Positions 7,769 through 16,345 of a stretch of 64,000 nt of DNA are shown here, piece by piece. Under the pieces are notes generated by a model. The model was not told the origin of the DNA. It searched no databases and saw only the letters and a program-made list of their open reading frames with translations. Position 1 is the stretch's first letter. Each line of letters begins with the position of its first letter. The position numbers were made by a program, and so were the translations under genes. This DNA comes from Corynebacterium aquatimens (lineage in GTDB: Bacteria; Actinomycetota; Actinomycetes; Mycobacteriales; Mycobacteriaceae), in contig NZ_CP046980.1 of assembly GCF_030408395.1 (NCBI RefSeq), forward strand, positions 2,294,001 to 2,358,000. Direction: 5' to 3'.

Positions 7769-8806
7769 CTAGAGGCCTAAACCGTAGCGCGACAGCATGA
7801 ATCGCACCGGGTCGAGGCAGCGGAACGGGGCGATGCCGCTGTGGCTGACCATGTCGTCTTGGACTTCGAAGCCCAAGGCGGAGACGGCGAAGCAGCGGTA
7901 ATCATAGGCGCGGTCGCCTTCGGTCCAGCTGTCTAGCTGGTTGAACAGGCGGGTGGCGCCGAGGGTGCGCAGGAGTGAGGTGATCTCGTAGTGGAGTAAC
8001 AGGCTGTCGTCCTCGCTCCAGGGACGGGCTGCCCCGCAGCCTTCGCGGTTGAAGGCGGCGCCCTGGTTGCGCATGATCTTGTCCATGTTGCGGACGGCGC
8101 CGTCGGTGTCGCGGAGGCGCTGGAGGACGTCGAACTTGGATAACGTCAGGGCGATTGGCGGGCGATGGGGGCCGATGATGCGCAGCACGTTGCTCAGCAC
8201 GACGCCGGGCGGGGTCGACGACAGTGCCTGTCCGGCGTTCATCCCGGCCATGCCCTGAAGGGCCTGGCTGATGTCTTGGTCGGCGAGCGGGTCGAACAAG
8301 AACACGATCAGGTCGGAGATGCCCATGAACGCAAGGTCATCTTGGACGTCGTAGACGTTTGTGTCTTCGAGGTCTTCGCCCGCGACATCCCGGAACACCA
8401 TGAAGTAGGGCTGGGGGGTGCGGACTCCGTCGATAAGCAATCGCCCCATGGAGAAAATGAGCGGCTCGGTGGTGTAGGTGGCTTGGTCGCTCATGCGGCG
8501 CGTGGATTCCAGCGCGCGGCCTTTTTCTTCGAAGAGGCTACCGAAGTGGCGGTCGTAGATTTCCTGCGTTTGCGGGTTCGCGGCCTCCCAGACGCCACCG
8601 TATTTGATGGTGAACTGCTCCATGAGGCGGATTAGAACCGCCAGGTAGACGCTCTTTCCTGAGGCGCGGGCGCCCGCCATGCTGACGGTGAACGTGCCGG
8701 AGTTTTGCCATCCGCGTGGCAGCTCTTTGTCGGGCAGGTAGGGCGACTGAGTTGCTTCCGGGTCCATTGGCCGGAAGGTGTAGGGGCATTTGGTTGGGAT
8801 GATCAC
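7769..8806 (-). CDS. TRAFAC-class GTPase, double-GTPase (DO-GTPase2)-like
   Basis: 345 residues. A Walker A loop GARASGKS is at 45-52, a switch/Walker B element FRDVAGED at ~140, LSKFD stands in for the G4 NKxD element, and FAVSALG for G5. Residue spacing and the ending PFRCLDPVRFML fit the family I know as double-GTPase 2 in GTPase-centred bacterial conflict clusters, where it is encoded beside GAP1-type and vWA proteins, exactly as here. It probably acts as the nucleotide switch of the assembly in the cytosol. The gene lies 4 bases after the vWA gene, so translation is probably coupled. The GTPase assignment is firm; the subfamily name is from memory and unchecked. Confidence 0.8.
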   Translation of the reverse strand: MIIPTKCPYTFRPMDPEATQSPYLPDKELPRGWQNSGTFTVSMAGARASGKSVYLAVLIRLMEQFTIKYGGVWEAANPQTQEIYDRHFGSLFEEKGRALESTRRMSDQATYTTEPLIFSMGRLLIDGVRTPQPYFMVFRDVAGEDLEDTNVYDVQDDLAFMGISDLIVFLFDPLADQDISQALQGMAGMNAGQALSSTPPGVVLSNVLRIIGPHRPPIALTLSKFDVLQRLRDTDGAVRNMDKIMRNQGAAFNREGCGAARPWSEDDSLLLHYEITSLLRTLGATRLFNQLDSWTEGDRAYDYRCFAVSALGFEVQDDMVSHSGIAPFRCLDPVRFMLSRYGLGL

Positions 8807-8810
8807 GTGC

Positions 8811-9746
8811 TTATTCTCCTGCGCCTAGACCAAAGAGTTCTTCGGTGAGGAAGTTCGCCATGCGGCTGAGCTTGGCTTGGTCTTTGTTGTGGATGGCCTG
8901 TTGGAATGCGTCGGTAAGCTCCATGCCGTTGAATTCTTCGTTGAAGATGGCGCGGCGCAGGTTGAATAGGAACACGCGGTCGTCGTCGGCTTCGGCGGGC
9001 ACTCCGTCGGTGATGACGACGGCCTTGTCGTAGCGGTTCAGCGCCGCACTCAGCGGATTCGGCCAGCCGATCTCTTTCTTCGCGGTGAGGGATTGGATTT
9101 CCTCGGCGGTTTCTTTGGAATCCCGCACGGACACGAAACGTGCGTCGGCGCTGCTGCCCGTCACCGTCAGCGCGATCCGCGATTGGCTCAGGACCTGGGC
9201 TAGAAACGTCGCGGCGTCTTTGAGTTTGCCTTCGAGTACGGGGTAGCCCATGGAGCTGGATTGGTCCACGTAGATCAGTACGGACAGGGGTTGGGTGTCC
9301 TGCGGCATTTCGCCGTGCGCCTCGATGTCGCGGCGAATGTCCACGTAGACCTGCTCTTCAGCGTCCGCAAGCTTTTCGACGGTCCCAGCCGCAACCTCCA
9401 GCCCCTCCCCCGTCAACCGGAAGGAAACCGGGGTGAAATCCGGCATGCCGCTGATGCGGTAGCGCGGCAGTTCCACCGACTCGGGCGCCCCGGTCTGCGG
9501 ATGCGCGACCAGGGTGACGGCGACGTAGACCTCGTCGCCAAACGACCCGCCCTGTGCGGGGCGTATCGTCAGCGCACCCTCGCCGGAAAGACCGCGGGCG
9601 AAGACCGTTGTGCCGCGTTCGACGGTTTGTCCGGCACCGGTCAGCTCAGTCGTGATGGGCACCGACGGTGTCACCGAAATGTCTAGCTCGAGTCTGAACT
9701 CGGAGCCTCTGAGGACTTTGCTGTTGCCTTGCTCTAGAAATGCCAT
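8811..9746 (-). CDS. Cytosolic von Willebrand factor A domain protein
   Basis: 311 residues and no signal peptide. The first ~140 residues are beta-rich. A vWA domain then starts with LSVLIYVDQSSSMG, a complete MIDAS DxSxS, and includes VVITDGVP with the second metal-site Asp. The C-terminal ~60 residues are helical. Cytosolic vWA proteins of the TerY or MoxR-associated kind act as metal-dependent assembly platforms. Its position directly between the GAP1-N2-like and GTPase genes supports a scaffold role here. Confidence in the vWA fold is high; its partner is inferred from gene order. Confidence 0.85.
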   Translation of the reverse strand: MAFLEQGNSKVLRGSEFRLELDISVTPSVPITTELTGAGQTVERGTTVFARGLSGEGALTIRPAQGGSFGDEVYVAVTLVAHPQTGAPESVELPRYRISGMPDFTPVSFRLTGEGLEVAAGTVEKLADAEEQVYVDIRRDIEAHGEMPQDTQPLSVLIYVDQSSSMGYPVLEGKLKDAATFLAQVLSQSRIALTVTGSSADARFVSVRDSKETAEEIQSLTAKKEIGWPNPLSAALNRYDKAVVITDGVPAEADDDRVFLFNLRRAIFNEEFNGMELTDAFQQAIHNKDQAKLSRMANFLTEELFGLGAGE

Positions 9747-9805
9747 TGTTGTTCCTGTCCCCTAAAACTCTTGCTTAAAACCCTTAAAACCCTTAAAACC
9801 ATTGC

Positions 9806-11104
9806 CTAAAAACCACTGTCCGAAAACCCGCCCGCGCCCGGCTCGTCTGTGCCCGGCTCGTCGATATGAAGCAGCCGCATCGCCGCACCGAGGCGCAGCG
9901 TGCCCAGGTCCGGGGTGTTGACCTCGTCGAGTGCATCTAGCAGTGCCTCCACATCACCGTCTCCGCCGGGGTCGAAGTGCGTGATCGCCAGTTTGGTTTG
10001 TTGCGCCCACCGGCTGTGCGGCTGGTAATCCCGGTATCCACTGCGTGGGTCGATGACAGTGACGCCGGTGATGGCGCGGAACGCCTGGTCGTCGTCAAGC
10101 GGTGCGGCTAACACCGTGCGACCGACCTCCGCGGCGAAACTGCGGACCTCGAATGAAGTGGCGCGCTCAAACGTGGAGAAGCGGAGGAGGCTTCGGGCTT
10201 CTTTCACGGACATCGTGCAGGATAAAACCATGATCCATGCGGTGGCCTCGACCGACGTCTTGGTCAAAATCACCGGCAGCTGCCCTGCCTCGAGGGCGTC
10301 TTGCACGGCGTAGATCACGCCTTCCGCCGCCATCATTTGGCGCACCACGATCCACGCCCACTGCAGGTCAAAGGCGCCGGCGTTGGGGCCGTCGTCGTCA
10401 TGGCTGAGCTCGATCGAGTTGACGTCAGCAGAGCCGAACGGTGTTTTGAAATCCGGCGAACCGTACGCCAGCACCGGGTAGCGCAGCTGCGAGGGTTCGG
10501 TTGTGTCGTGGTCAATGTACGCGTGGGTGAACGTGTTGCCCTTGCGCCCCGTGGAGTCACTTCCGGCAGGTTTGCTGTGTAAAAACAGACCTTTTTCCTC
10601 AACGGGGATGTACTCAAAACGCACCGGGAGCTGCTCAATTTGCTCCTCGGAGAGGAAGTCATTGACGTCCTCAGCCTGGATCGAGCCCCGCACGTAGCGT
10701 TGGGCGAACTTTACGTCCCCTTCCCACGCGTCGTAGCTTGGCCCGAACCCCCAGCCGTTCCCCACCGGCGCCCCAAAAGACGCGTGCGTGAGCTGCGACC
10801 AGCGTGGCCCTTCGAGCAGTCGCTTATCGACGACCTCCCCCACCCCTTCTGCCCACACCGTGTCATTCCAATCGGGGGACGTCCAGTTGGGATCATTCCA
10901 GTCGGAGTGCTGGGGCGGCTGCGGCGCCGGTTCCCGGCGTGGCTGCACGGGGAACTGCTCAGTCGGCGCGGAATCATCTAGACCGGACTTTGCGATCCGG
11001 TCGATGAACTCATCGTCCTCGGAGTTGCGTCCCCACCCCTGCGGTGCAGGCACGTTGCGGCCGCGGGGGTCCTCCCATTCTGGGTACTGCTGGTTCGGCG
11101 TCAT
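9806..11104 (-). CDS. GAP1-N2-like GTPase-associated protein
   Basis: 432 residues. The first ~75 are a disordered Pro/Gln/Asp-rich lead with WNDP/WTSPDWND repeats. From ~90 onward come LTHASFG, GWGFGPSYD and then GRKGNTFTHAYIDHD. That last Gly-Asn-x-Phe-x-His signature is the one I associate with GAP1-N2 domains of GTPase-associated proteins. The remainder is mixed alpha/beta, with an aspartate- and glycine-rich C-terminus. It is 59 bases upstream of the vWA gene and two genes from the GTPase. Known relatives accompany double-GTPase proteins. Whether it accelerates GTP hydrolysis is not known to me; the name reflects genetic association. Confidence 0.55.
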   Translation of the reverse strand: MTPNQQYPEWEDPRGRNVPAPQGWGRNSEDDEFIDRIAKSGLDDSAPTEQFPVQPRREPAPQPPQHSDWNDPNWTSPDWNDTVWAEGVGEVVDKRLLEGPRWSQLTHASFGAPVGNGWGFGPSYDAWEGDVKFAQRYVRGSIQAEDVNDFLSEEQIEQLPVRFEYIPVEEKGLFLHSKPAGSDSTGRKGNTFTHAYIDHDTTEPSQLRYPVLAYGSPDFKTPFGSADVNSIELSHDDDGPNAGAFDLQWAWIVVRQMMAAEGVIYAVQDALEAGQLPVILTKTSVEATAWIMVLSCTMSVKEARSLLRFSTFERATSFEVRSFAAEVGRTVLAAPLDDDQAFRAITGVTVIDPRSGYRDYQPHSRWAQQTKLAITHFDPGGDGDVEALLDALDEVNTPDLGTLRLGAAMRLLHIDEPGTDEPGAGGFSDSGF

Positions 11105-11107
11105 GGC

Positions 11108-13477
11108 TTACTTCCTCCGGAACAACCCGCGTAGTTTGCCCTGCTGTTTGCCCTGTGGCTGGCCCTGTGGCTGGCCGGGCATCTGCTGGCCCTGTGGCTG
11201 GCCGGGCATCTGCTGGCCGTGCGGCTGGCCCAGCGGTTGGCCGGGTGCTGCCGGGTGCGGCTGCTGGCCGGGCTGGCCATGACGTTGTGGGTCGTAGAAA
11301 GGTCGCAGCTGGTACGGCGGTGGGTCCAGCAAAACAGCTGGGGCTTGGGGCTCGAACACGGAATCAATATCGTCAAAGGTCCAGTTCTCATCCTCACCGG
11401 TGGTGTTGCTTTCTTGCAGGAAGAGGCGCAGGTAGATGTTCGGATCACCGTCGAACTGCGACGTATCCACCTGGAAGTACTCGCCCGCCGTTTGCTTGCT
11501 GTGGCAGGAGATGAATGGATTACTGCTGTCGATGTACTTCAGCCATTGGTTGTGTCCCGGGGGAAGATTCGGGGACACCTTCATGGTCTGAACTTCGTAG
11601 GCATCCGGATTGCGGTGGTCAATAGGCAGGTTGTTGCGCTCCGCGCGAAGCACAAAGTGCAAGTTGCGTGGGTACTCGTTGTGCGAGGTGATCTTCAGCT
11701 GCAAGCCACGGCGGCGGGTGCGGTCCTCAAAATCGAACTCATAAGAGACCTTGTGCAGGCCCTCATAATCTAAGATCGCGGGGCGACCGTACACACGCTG
11801 CCCCTCGTGGAGACGATAGGGCATCAAGACCAGTGGAACCGGGTCTGGCGGGATCTCCACCCGAAGGCCACCGTGGTACTTGTAATCCTTCTCGGTGATA
11901 CTGGCCAGGGACGTCATGCCGCTGGGCAGAGTGAAGTTACCGCCCTCCTGCGCTTCGAACTGGCTCACGATTTCCTGGTCCGCCACGTAGAGCTCAACTG
12001 CATACGCATTGACTGGCCAGGTAAAGGTGATGATCTGCTCTTCGATGCGCTGGAACAGATCCACGTTGGTGGGGGTCCCGCACTTCACCCACGTCTTGGT
12101 GTGGCCGACCTGCGCCCAGTCACCAACAACGTGAACGGCGCTGATGGTCAGAGAGTGCTGGTCAGCGGGCCACAAAACGGTGTGGGTGGTTCCACCGGAC
12201 TCGTTGCGGTTAGACCAGACGTTGTTACCCATGCCCTGACCGATCAGAGCCGATGTGGCGATGCGCTGTTCCGCAATACCTGGTTTGAGAGGCTCCGGCG
12301 TCGCGTACACGCGCACAGCACCGGCGCTGGGGTGCTTCCAACTCACGGTGAACGAGTCCCCGGTGCGCTGAATATCCAGCGGGATCTTCTCCAGCTCAGC
12401 CTCAACGTAGACCGATTCTTCTTCGCAGAACTCGGAGTAGTATTCGCCCACGAAGCGGCGGGCCTTAAAGGTGTAGTTACGCCCCGTCTGCTCCGGGGTC
12501 CAGTTGAAGCCGTGGAGGTTGCGCTCCCCCTCAAAGACGCGGATGTCACCGTGGCGCGGGTCAGCCAACCACACATCAACGCGGTCGGTGTCCTCAATGT
12601 GCGTCCACGAGCCGTCGATACGCCCGCCCGTTTCTTCCAGCATGAAGTCCGTGATCGGCACAACGTAGTGCGTGGCGCCGAGGAGCTTTGGCTGCGCGGC
12701 GAGAGCCTCGTCTTCCGTCTTACCCTCATTCATCCAGACGTGGTAAGTACGGATCGGGCCGTAAATTTCACGGTCGTCGACGTAGACGTCCCCGCCACTG
12801 ATGGTGAGCAGGTTGCCTTTGTCCGGTGTTGTTCCATTGGCGTGGATCAACTTGTCCAGGCTGAGGACACGGAAGATTTTCACCGGCGCATCCGAATCGA
12901 CCTTCCACGTCAGGGTGTAGGTCTCCGGGTCATCCCCGTTGGGGGTAACACGTAGGCGAGCACCCTCAACTTCACCGCTATCCGCGAAGGCATCAAATGC
13001 CGCGAAGCGATCAGCCGGGATATTCAACGGCCGCGGCTGCGGAGCAGCGGGCTGCGAGGTTGCCGGCTGTGTAGCAGTGGGCTGCTGCTCCTGCGGGGCT
13101 GGCGCAGGGGCCCGCGGTGCGGACGGTTGTGCAGGCTCCGCGGGTTGTGGCGTAGCTTGCGGCTTTGCCTGCTTTTGCTTTGCTTGCTTTTGCTTCGCGG
13201 GCTGCGCAGGTTTGCCTGCCGCGTCGCCAGTCTTCTTAAAGAAGTAATCGCCCAACGGCACATTCTTGTCGAAAGCGCCTGCGTCCACTGCCTGAAGCAG
13301 GCGGTTGAGGGATTCCGCCCAATTGGTGATGTTGGGTTTCTTCGCAAACTTCTCCGGGTTGTTCCGAAAGCGGACAAACAGTCCCAACTCATGAGCGGTG
13401 GGCAGCTCATCGGTCGAGATGCCGCGCTTGATCGCCTGCTCCCGCCAGGAGCTCAGCGCCATAACGTGCTCTTTCAC
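11108..13477 (-). CDS. Multi-fibronectin-III-like protein with sticky C-terminal tail
   Basis: 789 residues. Residues 1-90 are helical. About 100-175 is a Lys/Gln/Pro/Ala linker. About 175-700 holds several Ig/Fn3-like beta units, visible from repeated patterns such as TYTLTWKVDSDAPVKIFRV, FTVSWKHPSAGAVRVYATP and ITFTWPVNAYAVELYVA. The last ~60 residues are Gly/Gln/Pro/Met low complexity ending in a basic tip. No signal peptide is visible, which is unusual for Fn3 modules and implies a cytosolic adaptor. The stop is 3 bases upstream of the next start, indicating coupled translation. No closer family recognised. Confidence 0.7.
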   Translation of the reverse strand: MKEHVMALSSWREQAIKRGISTDELPTAHELGLFVRFRNNPEKFAKKPNITNWAESLNRLLQAVDAGAFDKNVPLGDYFFKKTGDAAGKPAQPAKQKQAKQKQAKPQATPQPAEPAQPSAPRAPAPAPQEQQPTATQPATSQPAAPQPRPLNIPADRFAAFDAFADSGEVEGARLRVTPNGDDPETYTLTWKVDSDAPVKIFRVLSLDKLIHANGTTPDKGNLLTISGGDVYVDDREIYGPIRTYHVWMNEGKTEDEALAAQPKLLGATHYVVPITDFMLEETGGRIDGSWTHIEDTDRVDVWLADPRHGDIRVFEGERNLHGFNWTPEQTGRNYTFKARRFVGEYYSEFCEEESVYVEAELEKIPLDIQRTGDSFTVSWKHPSAGAVRVYATPEPLKPGIAEQRIATSALIGQGMGNNVWSNRNESGGTTHTVLWPADQHSLTISAVHVVGDWAQVGHTKTWVKCGTPTNVDLFQRIEEQIITFTWPVNAYAVELYVADQEIVSQFEAQEGGNFTLPSGMTSLASITEKDYKYHGGLRVEIPPDPVPLVLMPYRLHEGQRVYGRPAILDYEGLHKVSYEFDFEDRTRRRGLQLKITSHNEYPRNLHFVLRAERNNLPIDHRNPDAYEVQTMKVSPNLPPGHNQWLKYIDSSNPFISCHSKQTAGEYFQVDTSQFDGDPNIYLRLFLQESNTTGEDENWTFDDIDSVFEPQAPAVLLDPPPYQLRPFYDPQRHGQPGQQPHPAAPGQPLGQPHGQQMPGQPQGQQMPGQPQGQPQGKQQGKLRGLFRRK

Positions 13478-13501
13478 GGTTTTCTCCTAGGTTCGCCCGA
13501 G

Positions 13502-16342
13502 CTAGTCCATGCCCGGCATGCGGATGCTGCCGCCGTCAGTAGTGGGGTCGGGCCACTGGTTCCCCTGCTGCGGCTGCTGGTAATAACCAGGCATGGTTGG
13601 TGGCTGCTGACCCGGCATGCCCGGCAGTCCGCTGCCCCCCGGTTCGAAGCCTTGGGGCTGGCCGTAACCGACATCGTCCGCGGGGCGGTAGACCTCAAAT
13701 GAACCGGTGCGGGAGCCTTGGTTGGTGCGGTTCAGAACCAAGACCTGGTGGTCAATGCTCGAACCGTACTGGACGAGCAGCTCTGACATACCGACATTGT
13801 CATCATCGTGGTTCAACTGGCGGTACGTGGAATCAACAACCACGCCAGCGTTAACCCCAGCAGCGCCAGCGCGCTCAATGAAGCGGCCGTTGAAGGAACC
13901 CGAGTTTTGGTCTTGGCTCAACGATCCAGCGGTGTCTGCCGAGTAACGCTGGTCATTGCTGTAGATCACCGGATCTTTGAGCATCTTTTCGCGTTGCTTG
14001 CCCCCATCGTCGTTAAGCAAGCGCACGACGACATCCCACTTGGCGGCGGAGCGGTCTTGCTCGACGAATTCCCTGCGGGTAACAGCGTTGGCCATTTGAT
14101 CCAAGAGCTCGCCCGAACCGTGACCCCATGTGGTCAACAGCGTGCCTTCATCGGCACCGAGTGAACCGTGTCTAGCCGTGATGTCGCGCATGGCGGTGTC
14201 GTAAACCGTTTTGATTGGCTCCGCAAGCCACCCTTGCGTGTACACCTCTTCGCGAACGTCGTCCGCGAAGTCTTTGACAATTGATTCGTCCGGTTCTGCC
14301 TTCGCGATGACCACAGACGCTGGCATTGTGTTTGTGGGCACCTCCGTCAAACGGGTCTTCTTACGCACCGTGCCGAATGGACGCTCGATCACCGAGCCGT
14401 AAATACGCGATATGGAAATGAACTGAGTGTAGGAGGCACGAATTTGCGCCAACGCCTTGTCCATGGCGTACGCCTGCGCGTAAGCAGCTTCCTTCGCGGT
14501 GACCAAACTCTGGCGCACACCCGCAGCTCTGTGAATCGCGAGTGATTCCAAGAAGACTTGGATTAAGAAACAGATCAACCAGAGCAACGTCCAGATGCCA
14601 AACAACCAGAACTTCGTCTTCAGCTCGGACTCGTTGAAGTACGACACCCACCTCAAAAGCAGTGGGGTGACTTTGTCTGATTCAATCAACAGGTTGCCCA
14701 GGCCCCAAAGAATGGCAAACAACGCCATCGACCAGAACGTGACGTAGCCGAGCCAGCGCCAAATCAGCGGGCCTTTTTCCTCAGGCACGTCCTGCGACTG
14801 ACGCTCCATCTGGAGATAGTGCTTCCACGCCCTGTCCCTTTCGCGCTCGAGCTCAATCTCCTTGCGGTACAGAGCTGCACCCATTTCCCCAGCTAAGCTA
14901 CCGCTCCACTTGTTTTTCCACTGGTGGAAACGGCTTTGGCTGTGCTGGCCCCCCGGCACGTTGAGGTTATTAATGCGGGCTTCGAGTTGCTGGATGCCCT
15001 TGATGTCATAGGGCTCCAGCTGAACGTTACCAATCTGGCCACGCAGACCCGCGCCGAAAAACTCCGGCGTCAATGTCGCTGATGGACCCGGGATGACATC
15101 GCTTGCTTTCGTGGCAAGCTTCACTGCGTTTTTCGATCCACGCAGGTAGTCCGGCGCCTGGACGTTATGTTGTGGATTCTCCAGCTCACGCGGACTACCG
15201 TCAATCATCGCGAGAGCGGAGTCGCGATAGTCTTTCCACAGCCCGGCATACAGCGACGGGTTGGAGTTGTGATGAATCGGCGGGAACTGGTCACGCTGCT
15301 GGCTGCCGTACCCCGAACTGTCACGCGGTGCGTCCAAACCGTCCACGCGGAACTTCGACCCCTCACCGTGAAGCAAGTCGTCCACACGCTTGTTGAACGA
15401 AGTCTTCAAATCCGAAGAGAGATTATCGACGAAGACCTTCGGCCACGAGATGAGCTGTTGGAAGTAAAACGCCGCGAATTTCTTGATGGCTTGGGACGCC
15501 TTGACATGCTTGGTCGCCTCTTTTTTCGCCTCATGGTACGGCGCGTCAATCGACTGCTTGTGCTTTTCTAACAGCGTGGCTACGGCGACCTGGTTAATCT
15601 CGTTTTGATTCCGGTTATGGACGACATGCAGCGGCTGACCATTGCTATCGCGTCGCACTGCCGGAATCTTCTGCGTATCCAAAACGCGCGCACGAATCTT
15701 CTCTTGCACTTCCTGGCCATCAACACGACGGTAGAAAGTACGAACGAGCTTCAAACCGTCGTTCGTGTTGCTAGGAACCTCCACCGGGAGTGACCCCGAG
15801 CCTTCCCACAGACCGAAAAGGCTGGCGACGCTGGTTGCAACCGAAAGACCGAAGTCCTCATCGTTTTCCTCGTTTGCCGTAAACGGATCAGACGCGGAGG
15901 CCGGACTTACGGATTCTTCCGGTGAAAGGAGCAGGTTCTGGAAACCAGGAACCAGCGGAAATTCACCCTCAAGTTTGCCGAAGACGGTGGTAACCACCAG
16001 GTTGGTGGACGCTGCGTTCAGCGCCGGCACCTGGTCTTGGGTGAGGCGCTCCCGGTAACGCGTCACGTCCTCGAGTCGGATGAGACCTTCCGAACCCTCG
16101 CCACCGATAACGTTTAGGAGCACCAGGTGCACCGGCGTGCGACCGATATGGCGGCTTAACACCGACAGATCGTCGGCCTGTGGCTCCCGTCCCGGCGCGA
16201 GGTAGAGCCCGTTGAAGTCTTCGTCTATGTCGATCCAGATACTCGGCTGAAGGATGTCCAGTGCCGTTAAGTCCGAAACGCACTCGCGAATCCTCCGCGC
16301 GATGGGCCCGCGGTGGAGGAACAGATTGATAAACGTGGCCAT
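13502..16342 (-). CDS. Two-TM protein of 946 residues in the GTPase/tubulin operon, unknown function
   Basis: The N-terminal ~90 residues look alpha/beta (PSIWIDIDEDF, PVHLVLLNVIGG). A long helical, charged region follows. Two strong TM helices lie at about 525-548 and 575-597, then ~200 helical residues and a beta-rich stretch. The last ~50 residues are Gly/Pro/Met/Gln rich, ending RMPGMD. The start is preceded by AGGAG and lies 3 bases after the tubulin-like gene stop. The short loop between the TMs puts both long flanks on the same side, presumably the cytosol. It could be the membrane platform of the complex. I recognise no family. Confidence 0.7.
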   Translation of the reverse strand: MATFINLFLHRGPIARRIRECVSDLTALDILQPSIWIDIDEDFNGLYLAPGREPQADDLSVLSRHIGRTPVHLVLLNVIGGEGSEGLIRLEDVTRYRERLTQDQVPALNAASTNLVVTTVFGKLEGEFPLVPGFQNLLLSPEESVSPASASDPFTANEENDEDFGLSVATSVASLFGLWEGSGSLPVEVPSNTNDGLKLVRTFYRRVDGQEVQEKIRARVLDTQKIPAVRRDSNGQPLHVVHNRNQNEINQVAVATLLEKHKQSIDAPYHEAKKEATKHVKASQAIKKFAAFYFQQLISWPKVFVDNLSSDLKTSFNKRVDDLLHGEGSKFRVDGLDAPRDSSGYGSQQRDQFPPIHHNSNPSLYAGLWKDYRDSALAMIDGSPRELENPQHNVQAPDYLRGSKNAVKLATKASDVIPGPSATLTPEFFGAGLRGQIGNVQLEPYDIKGIQQLEARINNLNVPGGQHSQSRFHQWKNKWSGSLAGEMGAALYRKEIELERERDRAWKHYLQMERQSQDVPEEKGPLIWRWLGYVTFWSMALFAILWGLGNLLIESDKVTPLLLRWVSYFNESELKTKFWLFGIWTLLWLICFLIQVFLESLAIHRAAGVRQSLVTAKEAAYAQAYAMDKALAQIRASYTQFISISRIYGSVIERPFGTVRKKTRLTEVPTNTMPASVVIAKAEPDESIVKDFADDVREEVYTQGWLAEPIKTVYDTAMRDITARHGSLGADEGTLLTTWGHGSGELLDQMANAVTRREFVEQDRSAAKWDVVVRLLNDDGGKQREKMLKDPVIYSNDQRYSADTAGSLSQDQNSGSFNGRFIERAGAAGVNAGVVVDSTYRQLNHDDDNVGMSELLVQYGSSIDHQVLVLNRTNQGSRTGSFEVYRPADDVGYGQPQGFEPGGSGLPGMPGQQPPTMPGYYQQPQQGNQWPDPTTDGGSIRMPGMD

Positions 16343-16345
16343 GGA

